A stretch of DNA of 64,000 nt. It comes from an uncultured Dialister sp. GTDB lineage: Bacteria > Bacillota > Negativicutes > Veillonellales > Dialisteraceae. Below are positions 24,505-32,586 of the stretch, piece by piece. The stretch covers positions 93,656-157,655 of the forward strand of contig CAKPQG010000002.1 in NCBI GenBank assembly GCA_934178345.1. Reading direction: 5' to 3'. Every line of letters starts with the position of its first letter. Within the stretch, counting starts at the first letter, position 1. Both the position numbers and the translations under genes were made by a program. The notes beneath the pieces are model-generated. The model saw nothing but the letters and a program-made list of their open reading frames with translations. It did not search any database and was not told where the DNA came from.

Positions 24505-26286
24505 ATGCTGACTAGAGAATTGCTCGCTTCCTACATTGACGCCGGCGCTGGCCGCATCAAAGCGGACATGGCGGTCATGGGTGGTACCCTGATCAATGTC
24601 AATACCGGTGAATACTATCAGGCGGACGTTGCCATTTACAAAGGCAAGATCACCGCGGTAGAGAAGGACATTTCCGACTACATCGATGAACATACGAAGA
24701 TCATTGATGCGAAGGGAAAGTACCTCGCTCCGGGGCTCATCGACTGCCACGTCCATGTCGAATGCAGCAAGATGAGCATGACCCGCTTCGCAGAAGCCGT
24801 CGTGCCGCATGGCACCACGAGCATCGTCAGCGGACTTGATGAATACATTTCCGTCATCGGTGTCGATGGGCTCGAAGATATTTTCAAGGAAATCGATGCC
24901 TCCCCATTGAAGGTTTTCTGGGCACTTCCATACAAGACGCCCTACACCATCCCGAAGTCCACCATTGCGTACAATGTCACCGCGAAAGACCATGAGAAAT
25001 ATCATCAGGATTCCCGCTGCTACGGCATCTGGGAGCTCGTCCGCGAAGCCGTCATGACCAAGGACCAGGATACGCTGGATGGCATCGTCGAAGCACAGAA
25101 GCGCCACCGTCCGATCTTCGGCTGCAGCCCGCTCGCTCGCGGAAAAGACCTGAACGAATACCTCATGAGCGGCGTCCGTGTCGACCATGAAAGCTACGAC
25201 CATGAAGAATTCCTTGAAAAGGCTAGAAAAGGCGTCCACACCATCATCCGTGAATCCGCCGTCACCAAATTCCTGAATGAAAACGTTCGCGCCATCACCG
25301 AATGTTGCCCGGGCATGGCACGTCACACCAGCTTCTGCTCCGATGACGTCCACGCACGCGGCATCCTCGCGCACGGTCACATCGATCACATCGTCCGTCT
25401 GGCTATCAAGGCCGGTGTCGCACCGATGACTGCCATCCAGATGGGCACCATCAATGCCGCTGAAGCTTATCAGATCGATGACCACGTCGGCTCCATTGCG
25501 CCAGGCAAAGACGCCGACATTCTCCTCGTCGACCAGCCAGGCACTTTTGAGGTCGAGACCGTCATCAGCAAAGGCCAGCTCATCACCGAAAATGGAGAGA
25601 ACCGTTTCGATTACCGGATCCCGGCGCGCCAGAGAGCCCTCACCGATACCGTGAAGCATGCGCTTCTCACCGCGGATGATTTCGCCACCCATGTGAATAT
25701 CGAGGAAGGCACCGCTCTTGTCGAGACCATTCACAGCGTGGGCCCCTTCATGAGAAAGAGAAGAGATGTCGAGCTCTCGGTCAAAGACGGCATCGTATGT
25801 CCGAGCGCAGAAAAAGACGTTGCCATGGTCTCCGTCATCGAGCGCTACGGCATCCACGGCCATATGTCGAAAGGCTTCATCTCCGGCTGGTCCTTCAATA
25901 AAGGCGCCATCGCGACCACCGCATCTCCGGATGACAACAACCTCGTCGTAGCCGGTGCGAGCCGCGAAGACATGGCGCTCGCTGCGAATACCCTGATCGG
26001 TCAGGGCGGCGGGCAGGTCGTCGTCATCGATGGCAAGATCATCTCCTTCCTTCCGCTTCCGATCGCAGGCATCGCATCCGACCTTGCACCGGAAGAACTG
26101 GCGAAGAAGGAAATCGAGCTCGAAGAAGGCGCGAAGGAAATCGGCAGCAGCCTGCCCGATCCGATCTTCTACCTTTCCTTCCTCCCGATCACCGCGATCC
26201 CGGATCTTGCGATTACCGACGGCGGCTGCGTAGACTATACGAAGCTCAGCTATTTCGATCCGATCCTCGAAGTGAAAGAGAAGTAA
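24505..26286 (+). CDS. ade: Adenine deaminase (divergent Ade family)
   Basis: A 593-residue amidohydrolase of the Ade/COG1001 family, which converts adenine to hypoxanthine with a binuclear metal centre. The N-terminal beta sandwich is followed by PGLIDCHVHVECSKM (metal His pair), the central CSPLARGKDLNEYL region, GHIDHIVRLAIKAGVAP, MGTINAAEAY, GSIAPGKDADILLV, and the C-terminal Ade domain with HGHMSKGFI and GQGGGQVVV. The usual DPHEIANV segment reads GLDEYISV, so it is a divergent member. AAAGGAGA precedes the ATG. With the permease it forms an adenine-use module. Confidence 0.88.
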   Translation: MLTRELLASYIDAGAGRIKADMAVMGGTLINVNTGEYYQADVAIYKGKITAVEKDISDYIDEHTKIIDAKGKYLAPGLIDCHVHVECSKMSMTRFAEAVVPHGTTSIVSGLDEYISVIGVDGLEDIFKEIDASPLKVFWALPYKTPYTIPKSTIAYNVTAKDHEKYHQDSRCYGIWELVREAVMTKDQDTLDGIVEAQKRHRPIFGCSPLARGKDLNEYLMSGVRVDHESYDHEEFLEKARKGVHTIIRESAVTKFLNENVRAITECCPGMARHTSFCSDDVHARGILAHGHIDHIVRLAIKAGVAPMTAIQMGTINAAEAYQIDDHVGSIAPGKDADILLVDQPGTFEVETVISKGQLITENGENRFDYRIPARQRALTDTVKHALLTADDFATHVNIEEGTALVETIHSVGPFMRKRRDVELSVKDGIVCPSAEKDVAMVSVIERYGIHGHMSKGFISGWSFNKGAIATTASPDDNNLVVAGASREDMALAANTLIGQGGGQVVVIDGKIISFLPLPIAGIASDLAPEELAKKEIELEEGAKEIGSSLPDPIFYLSFLPITAIPDLAITDGGCVDYTKLSYFDPILEVKEK

Positions 26287-26304
26287 GAGCGAGGAAGGCG
26301 TCCG

Positions 26305-26362
26305 CTGGTGACCAGTCACCAGTCACCAGTCACCAGTCACCAGTCACTAGTCACCAGTCCAC
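26305..26362. repeat. Inverse heptamer array (CAGTCAC)n after ade
   Basis: About seven units of CAGTCAC/TAGTCAC, the complement of GTGACTR, follow the ade stop. Confidence 0.85.
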
Positions 26363-26389
26363 ATCGATGCCCCTCTCCCTTTTTGCAAG

Positions 26390-26430
26390 ATGGGAAACAG
26401 GAAATTTTCATTTTCTGTTTCCCATTTTTC
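26390..26430 (+). terminator. Terminator of ade
   Basis: ATGGGAAACAGGAAA pairs with TTTTCTGTTTCCCAT, followed by TTTTC. A TATAAT box for the next gene lies at 26442-26447. Confidence 0.85.
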
Positions 26431-26489
26431 ATTCTTTCTGATATAATGCAATCGTTTCAGCGATAATGATTACAGGGGGAGGCACAATC

Positions 26490-27602
26490 ATGAGAATTGA
26501 CCGCATTGATATTATCCGTGTACTGAATCCATTCAAGCATCCGTTTCAGACGAGCTTTACCAAGTTTGAAAACCGCGATGCCCTGCTAGTGAAGATTTAC
26601 TCCGAAGGTCTGGTGGGCTGGGGGGAATGCAAAGCCTTTTACGGGCCTTTTTACAATCCGGAAGACAATGGCACCGTTTTTCACATCCTGAAGAATATGA
26701 TCATCCCGAAGATCCTGCATCAGGAGGTCGAGAGCCCGGAATCCTTTATGAAGAGCTTTTCCTACATCAAGGGGAATCGTCTGGCGAAAGCAGCCATCGA
26801 AAATGCCCTGTGGGAGCTCATGGTGCAGCGGACGGGCAAGTCCCTGAAAACGCTCCTTGGCGGCACGCAGAAGGAGATCAAGGTCGGCGTATCCCTCGGC
26901 ATCGAGAAGGATATCAATGTTCTTTTCAAAGAGATCTACCAGTATCTGGAACAGGGCTATCATAGAACGAAGATCAAGATCCACCCGGGAAAAGACATCG
27001 AAGTCATCAAAGCCATCCGCAAGGAATTCGGCGATATCCCGCTGACGGTCGATGCGAACTCGGCCTATACGCTGAAGGACATCGATCTCTTCAAAGAGAT
27101 GGATCAGTATCAGCTGCAGTACATCGAGCAGCCGCTCGGGGAAGAGGACATTGTCGACCACGCGGTGCTGCAGAAGGAAATCGAGACGCCGGTCTGCCTG
27201 GATGAAAGTGTCGTTTCTTACGAAGCCGCTGAGGCAGCGATCCGTCTCGGCAGCTGCAAGGTCATCAATATCAAGTCCAGCCGCTGCGGCGGGGTCTATG
27301 AAGGGAAACGCATTCATGATCTCTGCGTGGCGCATGGTATCCCGGTCTGGTGTGGCGGGATGACGGAGCTCGGCATCGGCCGCGCGCAGAATGTCTCCTT
27401 TGCCAGCCTTCCGGGCTTCACCGAACTGGCGCACGATGTGGCAGCGGCCAATCGTTACTTCGATGAGGACATCACAAGCCCGATGGTGGACATCACCGAT
27501 CGCTGCACCATCATCGTACCGGATGAAGACAATGGTATCCGCTACGACGTCGATGAGAAACAGATCGACAAGATGGAAGCAGGACATTGGATCTTCAAAT
27601 AA
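26490..27602 (+). CDS. Enolase-superfamily enzyme, N-acylamino-acid racemase / o-succinylbenzoate synthase type (copy 1)
   Basis: A 370-residue member of the muconate-lactonising subgroup. The barrel acid/base residues are visible: K-I-K in TKIKIHPG, metal ligands Asp in DANSAYT, Glu in IEQPL and Asp in CLDES, and the second catalytic Lys in IKSSRCGG. GGMTELGIGRA closes the barrel. This residue set is typical of OSBS and of N-succinylamino-acid racemases; no menaquinone genes adjoin it. The neighbouring M20 deacylases favour racemisation of N-acylated amino acids, which is inference. GGGGGAGG sits 7 bases before the ATG at 26490. A second copy lies at 31.4 kb. Confidence 0.82.
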   Translation: MRIDRIDIIRVLNPFKHPFQTSFTKFENRDALLVKIYSEGLVGWGECKAFYGPFYNPEDNGTVFHILKNMIIPKILHQEVESPESFMKSFSYIKGNRLAKAAIENALWELMVQRTGKSLKTLLGGTQKEIKVGVSLGIEKDINVLFKEIYQYLEQGYHRTKIKIHPGKDIEVIKAIRKEFGDIPLTVDANSAYTLKDIDLFKEMDQYQLQYIEQPLGEEDIVDHAVLQKEIETPVCLDESVVSYEAAEAAIRLGSCKVINIKSSRCGGVYEGKRIHDLCVAHGIPVWCGGMTELGIGRAQNVSFASLPGFTELAHDVAAANRYFDEDITSPMVDITDRCTIIVPDEDNGIRYDVDEKQIDKMEAGHWIFK

Positions 27603-27610
27603 GCGATATA

Positions 27611-27662
27611 CAAAAATGAGCTGTGAAGAAATGAATCCTCATTTCTTCACAGCTCATTTTTA
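27611..27662 (+). terminator. Terminator after racemase copy 1
   Basis: A near-perfect 20-bp stem starting AAAAATGAGCTGTGAAG and closing with CAGCTCATTTTT around a 4-base loop. It can also act on minus-strand transcripts. Confidence 0.92.
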
Positions 27663-27663
27663 C

Positions 27664-27770
27664 TTTGATTTGGTTCAGGGCTCAGGGTTCAAGGTTCAGG
27701 GCTCTCGTGGCGGCTTTGCCGCCTTTTTTTAGAAGATGGTATTCTCGTATCGCAGCCTTCCCCTCTAGGG
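27664..27770. repeat. Repeat modules after racemase copy 1
   Basis: GGTTCAGG units (27672-27700), CGTGGCGGCTTTGCCGCC, ATTCTCGTATCGC and the palindromic CCTTCCCCTCTAGGG module, whose last 15 bases (27756-27770) are duplicated on the far side of the adjacent element. Confidence 0.75.
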
Positions 27771-28075
27771 AATGCTATTAAGTTTAGCGGCAGAACGTTC
27801 TTGGCTCCCCATCGGGGGAGCTCCCCGAAGGGGAGAGGGGGCTACGCAGCGGTATTGCCTGAAAGTGTTAGAATATCGATAGCATCGGACTATTCAACAT
27901 AGCACGCTATACCGCTAGCATGCCCCATCTCGCTGCGCTCGAAATGGCGTCTCACTGGATTTTAGCGTCGCTTCGCTCCTAAAAATCCAGTTCGCTTGCA
28001 CATATTGCCTTCGGCACTTCCCCCGAAGGGGGGAAGCAAGACGTTACGTAGCTAACGATTTCCTTAACTTAATAG
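27771..28075. mobile_element. Inverted-repeat element, family 2, copy 1, with 15-bp flanking duplication
   Basis: 305 bp with ends CTATTAAGTTTAG and CTTAACTTAATAG. It is flanked by the direct repeat CCTTCCCCTCTAGGG (27756-27770 and 28076-28090), which looks like a duplicated target. The interior carries the smaller inverted repeats CCCCATCGGGGG, CCCCGAAGGGG, TGGATTTTAG/CTAAAAATCCA and CCCCCGAAGGGGGG. No coding frame of note. The related copy lies at 41848-42096. Confidence 0.75.
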
Positions 28076-28129
28076 CCTTCCCCTCTAGGGGAAGGTGCCC
28101 CAAAGGGGCGGATAGGGCACAGGAGGTAT

Positions 28130-28318
28130 TCAAGTCACTAGTCACCAGTCACTTGAAGCTCCTAATCCCTAATCCCTAATCCCTAGCCCCCAGCCCCCAG
28201 TCGCCAGTCACCAGTCACCAGTCACCAGTCACCGGCCACTAGTTACCAGTCGCCAGTCACTAGTCACCAGTCACCAGTCACTAGTCACCAGCCACCAGCC
28301 ACCAGCCACCAGTCACTT
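28130..28318. repeat. Long inverse heptamer array reaching into the next gene's stop codon
   Basis: About 180 bases of CAGTCAC/CTAATCCC/CAGCCAC heptamers, the longest array in the window. The stop codon of the minus-strand regulator gene (TGA, 28315-28313) lies inside it. Confidence 0.9.
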
Positions 28319-29647
28319 CTTCCTCTTCTTCGTCTCGAAGAGGAGCTCGATGACGCGGCTGGGGCGGCCGCTTTTCCCCGTGAAGGAGCGGCTGACGTCC
28401 TGGGCGAGGTGGTGGTCGATGAGTTTGGCAAGGATGCGGTTCACCGTGCGCGGGGTGACGCCCAGAAAGTCTGCCAGCTCGGAGGAGGTGAAGCGCTGCT
28501 TTCCCAGGTCCCGGCAGGCATGGTAGAGGAGCGTGATGATACGCAGACTCACGCCGGATTTCCGGGACAGGTACAGGAACTGCTCATCGATAGGGCGATC
28601 GCCCGCGATCTGCGCATCGAGGCTGCTTTTCGACATGGGGACAGGGGTCGTGAGATTCTGACTGATGAGGTAGGCCTGATTGCCGCCTGCACGGCTCGCA
28701 TGGCGCATGGCCATTTCCGCTTTGTAGCGGGCATCGTCTGCCATGGTGCTGTAGCCGATGCCGACGGAAATGGTGAATGCGGTGGAGGAGGAGATGATTT
28801 CCAGAAGCGGGAAGTGCTGGTACTCATTGGTCGCTGCTTCAAGCAGGCTGCTGGAGAGAAAAAGCACATAGTCATAGGGCGGTCGCTCGATGCAGGCGGC
28901 GTGAAGTGAGTGGGCGAAGCACTGGATCTCGTGGGTGATGCGTGCCTGCTCCATGGAAAGCTGGAATTCATCCTGCGCGGAGATGGTCTCCTGCGGCAGG
29001 TCGATGTGGATCGCCATGGCGGCCATCTGGCTGTCTTCCCGGCTGTTCAGCTCATGGGCGAGGATGCTGCGCTGCAGACCATTTCGGATATCATCGTAGG
29101 AGGGCTGAAGAATATAGACAGGGATGCCGCGTGCTTTCAGTATGTCGCGTACCTTGTAGAAGATGGTAATGCAGAAGGCGACCTTCTTCTCGCGGTACAG
29201 TTTTTCCATTTTATTGGCATCTTTGACGAGAAGACCTTCGTTGTAGGGGAAAAAGGGGATGACTTCGACATGGGTACTTTCCGGTGCATAGCCGATCTCA
29301 TGAAAGGCGAGCTGGAAATAGTCCACGTGATCCATGTCGGTTGCGACTTTCATCGGATAGCCGGCGACTTCGGCGCGGAAGAGCAGGCGAAGCAGCGCGG
29401 AGGTGGAGCGGGGGATGGTGACCCATTCCGTATTGTGAGGGATGGCTTTCTCCGCATAGAGGCGGGCTGTATTTCCCAGAAAGAGAAAGGTATCTACCTG
29501 ACTTTGGCGTCCGCTGATGAGATCCGGAATATCGACGATGGATTGATACGGGAAGGGGACGGGGGCAATGTCTGAGAATTCCTTTTCGATAAAGGATAAA
29601 ATGTCAGGCATGATTTCAGCGGGGACGACGATGCCAATGCGTAGCAT
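28313..29647 (-). CDS. Transcriptional regulator with C-terminal helix-turn-helix and degenerate GGDEF-like domain
   Basis: A 444-residue cytoplasmic protein. Residues ~1-230 form an alpha/beta region with no clear match, possibly a ligand-sensing domain. About 240-340 resemble the degenerate GGDEF fold of CdaR-type regulators (SVGIGYSTMADDARYKAEMA, then RAGGNQAYLI) without the GGDEF active site. The last ~80 residues are a winged helix (FTSSELADFLGVTPRTVNRIL). AAAGGAG precedes the ATG at 29647; the upstream ATG at 29716 lacks such a site. It is divergent from the MFS gene at 29.9 kb and probably regulates it and the racemase/M20 genes. The effector is unknown. Confidence 0.75.
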   Translation of the reverse strand: MLRIGIVVPAEIMPDILSFIEKEFSDIAPVPFPYQSIVDIPDLISGRQSQVDTFLFLGNTARLYAEKAIPHNTEWVTIPRSTSALLRLLFRAEVAGYPMKVATDMDHVDYFQLAFHEIGYAPESTHVEVIPFFPYNEGLLVKDANKMEKLYREKKVAFCITIFYKVRDILKARGIPVYILQPSYDDIRNGLQRSILAHELNSREDSQMAAMAIHIDLPQETISAQDEFQLSMEQARITHEIQCFAHSLHAACIERPPYDYVLFLSSSLLEAATNEYQHFPLLEIISSSTAFTISVGIGYSTMADDARYKAEMAMRHASRAGGNQAYLISQNLTTPVPMSKSSLDAQIAGDRPIDEQFLYLSRKSGVSLRIITLLYHACRDLGKQRFTSSELADFLGVTPRTVNRILAKLIDHHLAQDVSRSFTGKSGRPSRVIELLFETKKRKK

Positions 29648-29747
29648 GAGGGACTCCTTTCTGTGTAACGGGGCGTGAAGTGTGTGATTTATTAAAAAAT
29701 GTTGAATTACGGTCACAATAAAGGTCTATTAAGGACACTTGCATTTC

Positions 29748-29866
29748 TTTATGATAAACGCAAGCCAAACAAAAGTAAATAGCGGATCTGTGAGAGTTCC
29801 GCGAGGCGAGGGAGTCTCTATGAATGAACGGATAATGCCGTCTTTTCATGGAGCTTTTTTATTACC
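29748..29866 (+). promoter_or_regulatory. Leader with terminator hairpin before the MFS carrier gene
   Basis: Upstream of the MFS gene GCGGA/TCCGC (about 29778/29796) and GAGAGTTCC/GGGAGTCTC can form stems. They are followed by CTCTATGAATGAACGG pairing with CCGTCTTTTCATGGAG around ATAATG, then TTTTTT (29857-29863). A terminator-like hairpin ahead of a start codon suggests attenuation. No known riboswitch motif was recognised. Confidence 0.4.
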
Positions 29867-29890
29867 CGAGAGGGTAGGGGGAGGTTTTCT

Positions 29891-31117
29891 ATGGGCTTTC
29901 TGAAAAAGCTGCAAAGCGAAAACAGGTATGTCGTATTTTTCTTCTTGTATATAGGATTCTGTATATCCTATATCGATCGCAGTGCGATCGGGCTCGCGCT
30001 GCCATCTGTTTCTAAGGATTTCAATCTGGCACCGACGGAAATGGGTGTCGTCATTTCTGCTTTCTTCATCGGTTACTCGATCATGCAGATTCCGGGGGGC
30101 TGGCTGTCTGACCATTTCGGTTCGAAGACAGTCATCCTTGTCGCACTGACGCTGTGGTCCATCTTCACCTTCACGACAGGGCATGCTTCGACCTTGGCGG
30201 GGCTACTTTTCCTCCGGTTCGTCTTCGGTCTCTGCGAAGGTCCGTATGCCGGCTCCTGCTATCGCGCCATCGCCGAATACTTCCCGCGTGAGCTGCGTCC
30301 TGCTTTCACCACCGGGATCCTTTCTTCGAACTATATCGGCTCTGCACTGGCACCGGTCGTCATCGTGCCGCTGATCCTCTGGTTCGGATGGAGAGGCATG
30401 TTCCAGATCCTTGGTATCGTCGGCCTCGTCTATGTATTCTTCTATGCGCTCTTCGTCAAGCAGACCAAACCGCAGGAAGAAACCAAGGAAGATAAGAGCA
30501 AGAAGAATAAATACTTCATGCACCTCCTGAAGTTCTCCCTGATCTGGAAACTCATCCTTTGCGCATTCTGCATTTCCTGCATCAATAAAGGCCTCGATGC
30601 CTGGATGCCGACCTACCTCATCGCAGAGCGCGGCATCAATCTGAAAGCGGTCGGCTATCTCACCCCGATTCCCTTCATTGCTTCCTTCCTGTCCACCGCC
30701 GTCTGCGGCTGGGTCATGAACAAGTACTTCGATAAGAAGGAAAACTGGCTGATCGTCATCTGCGCTGCGATGACAGCGATCTTCCTGTACTTCATGTACA
30801 ATGCGGAAACCATCATGTGGGTCGTCATCTTCCAGTGCGGCGTGTACTTCTTCAAAGCCTGCATTCTCGGGACGGCTGTCGCCATCGTCCTCAAGATCGT
30901 CACCGGCTCCATCGCGGGCAGTGCTTCCACACTGATCAACATGGGCGGCCAGGTCGCTGGCTTCATCTCGCCGATCATCATGGGCTACCTGGTCTATGCT
31001 TTCAATGGCTCCTTCAATGCCGTCTTCTACTACCTGATGGGCGTCGCTACGCTCTGTGCCATCAGTGCGCTTCTCATCCCGACCAGAAAAGAAGATATGC
31101 TGGATCTGGAAAAGTAG
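29891..31117 (+). CDS. MFS transporter, anion:cation symporter (ACS) type
   Basis: A 408-residue carrier with 12 predicted helices. The N-terminal YIDRSAIGLALP and the loop 2-3 motif GWLSDHFGSKTVI are typical of ACS-family symporters that import organic acids such as hexuronates, galactonate or N-acyl amino acids. RFVFGLCEGPYAGSCYRAIAEYFP in helices 4-5 fits the same family. A Lys-rich central loop lies near residue 205. The TAG stop is the first codon of a GTGACTGG heptamer array. Placed between the regulator and racemase copy 2, it probably imports their substrate. Confidence 0.87.
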   Translation: MGFLKKLQSENRYVVFFFLYIGFCISYIDRSAIGLALPSVSKDFNLAPTEMGVVISAFFIGYSIMQIPGGWLSDHFGSKTVILVALTLWSIFTFTTGHASTLAGLLFLRFVFGLCEGPYAGSCYRAIAEYFPRELRPAFTTGILSSNYIGSALAPVVIVPLILWFGWRGMFQILGIVGLVYVFFYALFVKQTKPQEETKEDKSKKNKYFMHLLKFSLIWKLILCAFCISCINKGLDAWMPTYLIAERGINLKAVGYLTPIPFIASFLSTAVCGWVMNKYFDKKENWLIVICAAMTAIFLYFMYNAETIMWVVIFQCGVYFFKACILGTAVAIVLKIVTGSIAGSASTLINMGGQVAGFISPIIMGYLVYAFNGSFNAVFYYLMGVATLCAISALLIPTRKEDMLDLEK

Positions 31118-31345
31118 TGACTGGTGACTGGTGACTGGTGGCTAGTGACTGGTGGCTAGTGACTTGTGACAGGTGACTGGAATGTCAGTTGCGGGCATCG
31201 CCACTATCAAAATTCTGCGGCGCTTCCATGGTATTATGCGCCGCACCATCCCCGTTGAACCTATAGAACCTATAGAACCTGCTGAACCTCTTTCAAACGT
31301 AATCAAAGGGCAGCACGTCTCAGGAGCTAACCATGTAATTTCTTT
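31115..31345. repeat. Repeat mosaic after the MFS gene
   Basis: GTGACTGG/GTGGCTA heptamers (31117-31175), the CGGGCATCGCCACTATC segment, the inverted module GCGGCGC...GCGCCGC (31217-31243), period-9 GAACCTATA units, and the AATCAAAGGGCAGCACG...GAGCTAACC module. Confidence 0.8.
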
Positions 31346-31373
31346 ACCAATAAAGATAAAAGGAGAATAGCAA

Positions 31374-32489
31374 ATGAAAATTACAAAAGCCGTCGTAAGA
31401 CGCATGAGTCTGGATTTCAAAGTGGGTTTCCGCACCAGCTTTGGTCTGTCCACGACGAAAGATTTCTCTATCGTAGAACTGCATGACGATGATGGCAACG
31501 TGGGCTATGGTGCCTGCTCCGCCTTCATGCGTCCGTGGTACAACGAAGAAACCACCATGGGTGCGCTCTTCGTCATCAAAGAATACTTGATCCCTTCCCT
31601 TTTCGAGGCGGGAGACTTCAAAGATCCGGAATGGTTCTTCGACCATACCAGCTGGATCCGCAGAAACCGCATGGCGCGCGCATCCGTCGACTGCGCTCTG
31701 TGGGAACTCTACTCCAAAGAGCTTGGCATCCCGGAATACAAAGCACTGGGCGGTGTCAGAGATGAGATCGAAGCGGGCGTATCGCTCGGCATCGAAGATA
31801 CGCCTGACAAGCTGCTTCACACCATCGAGAAATACATGGCACAGGGCTATCGCCGTGTGAAGTGCAAGATCAAACCGGGCTATGATATCGATTATCTCCG
31901 CGCGGTCCGCAAGGAATATGGCGACATCATGCTGATGGTCGATGCGAACTCGGCCTATACCTTGGATGATATCGACCTTTTCAAGGAAATGGATGAACTG
32001 GGTCTTCTCATGATCGAGCAGCCGCTCGCATCGGATGACATCGTCGATCACCGCCATCTGCAGCAGGCGATCCAGACACCGGTCTGCCTCGATGAAAGTA
32101 TCGACAGCGTCGATGATGCCAGACGCGCTATCGAGCTCGGCAGCTGCAAGATCATCAATATCAAAGTTGCACGCGTCGGTGGCTTGACCGAAGCGCGCCG
32201 CATCCAGCAGTTCGCCGGTGAACGCGGTGTTTTCTCCTGGTGCGGCGGCATGGTCGATGATGGCGTAGCCAGAGGGCATAACATGGCAGTTGCCACCCTT
32301 CCATACTACAAATATCCGAATGATATCCCGGGAAGCGATCGCTACTATGCCGATGACATCGTGACACCATCCACTTACATCGATTCTCACGCAAAGATCC
32401 AGCTGCCCGATCTTCCGGGTACCGGATTCGAACTGAATCAGGAAGTCGTAGACCGTCATACCCTCGAAAAGTGGGAATTTGGGAAATAA
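31374..32489 (+). CDS. Enolase-superfamily enzyme, N-acylamino-acid racemase / o-succinylbenzoate synthase type (copy 2)
   Basis: A 371-residue paralogue of the 26.5-kb enzyme with the same residue set: K-C-K-I-K in RVKCKIKPGYD, DANSAYTLDDID, MIEQPLASDDIVDH, CLDES and the second catalytic Lys in IKVARVGG. The mobile N-terminal cap (FKVGFRTSFGLSTTKD) differs from copy 1, so the substrate may differ. An M20 enzyme follows 97 bases later, as expected for a racemase-deacylase pair. AAAGGAGA precedes the ATG. The reaction is inferred from the family and context. Confidence 0.83.
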   Translation: MKITKAVVRRMSLDFKVGFRTSFGLSTTKDFSIVELHDDDGNVGYGACSAFMRPWYNEETTMGALFVIKEYLIPSLFEAGDFKDPEWFFDHTSWIRRNRMARASVDCALWELYSKELGIPEYKALGGVRDEIEAGVSLGIEDTPDKLLHTIEKYMAQGYRRVKCKIKPGYDIDYLRAVRKEYGDIMLMVDANSAYTLDDIDLFKEMDELGLLMIEQPLASDDIVDHRHLQQAIQTPVCLDESIDSVDDARRAIELGSCKIINIKVARVGGLTEARRIQQFAGERGVFSWCGGMVDDGVARGHNMAVATLPYYKYPNDIPGSDRYYADDIVTPSTYIDSHAKIQLPDLPGTGFELNQEVVDRHTLEKWEFGK

Positions 32490-32545
32490 AGTGACTGGTG
32501 ACTAGGGACTAGTGGCTAGGGATTAGTGGTTAGGAAACAGCGTTT
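32490..32545. repeat. Short heptamer block
   Basis: GTGACTGG, GGACTAG, GTGGCTAG and GGATTAG units between racemase copy 2 and the first M20 gene. Confidence 0.8.
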
Positions 32546-32586
32546 TCCTGAATCTCAAACTTATACATACAAAGGAAGTCATACAC

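Noticed and set aside
28130..28318. Long array considered as a CRISPR
   Set aside because: Units are 7 bases with no unique spacers and no cas genes nearby.
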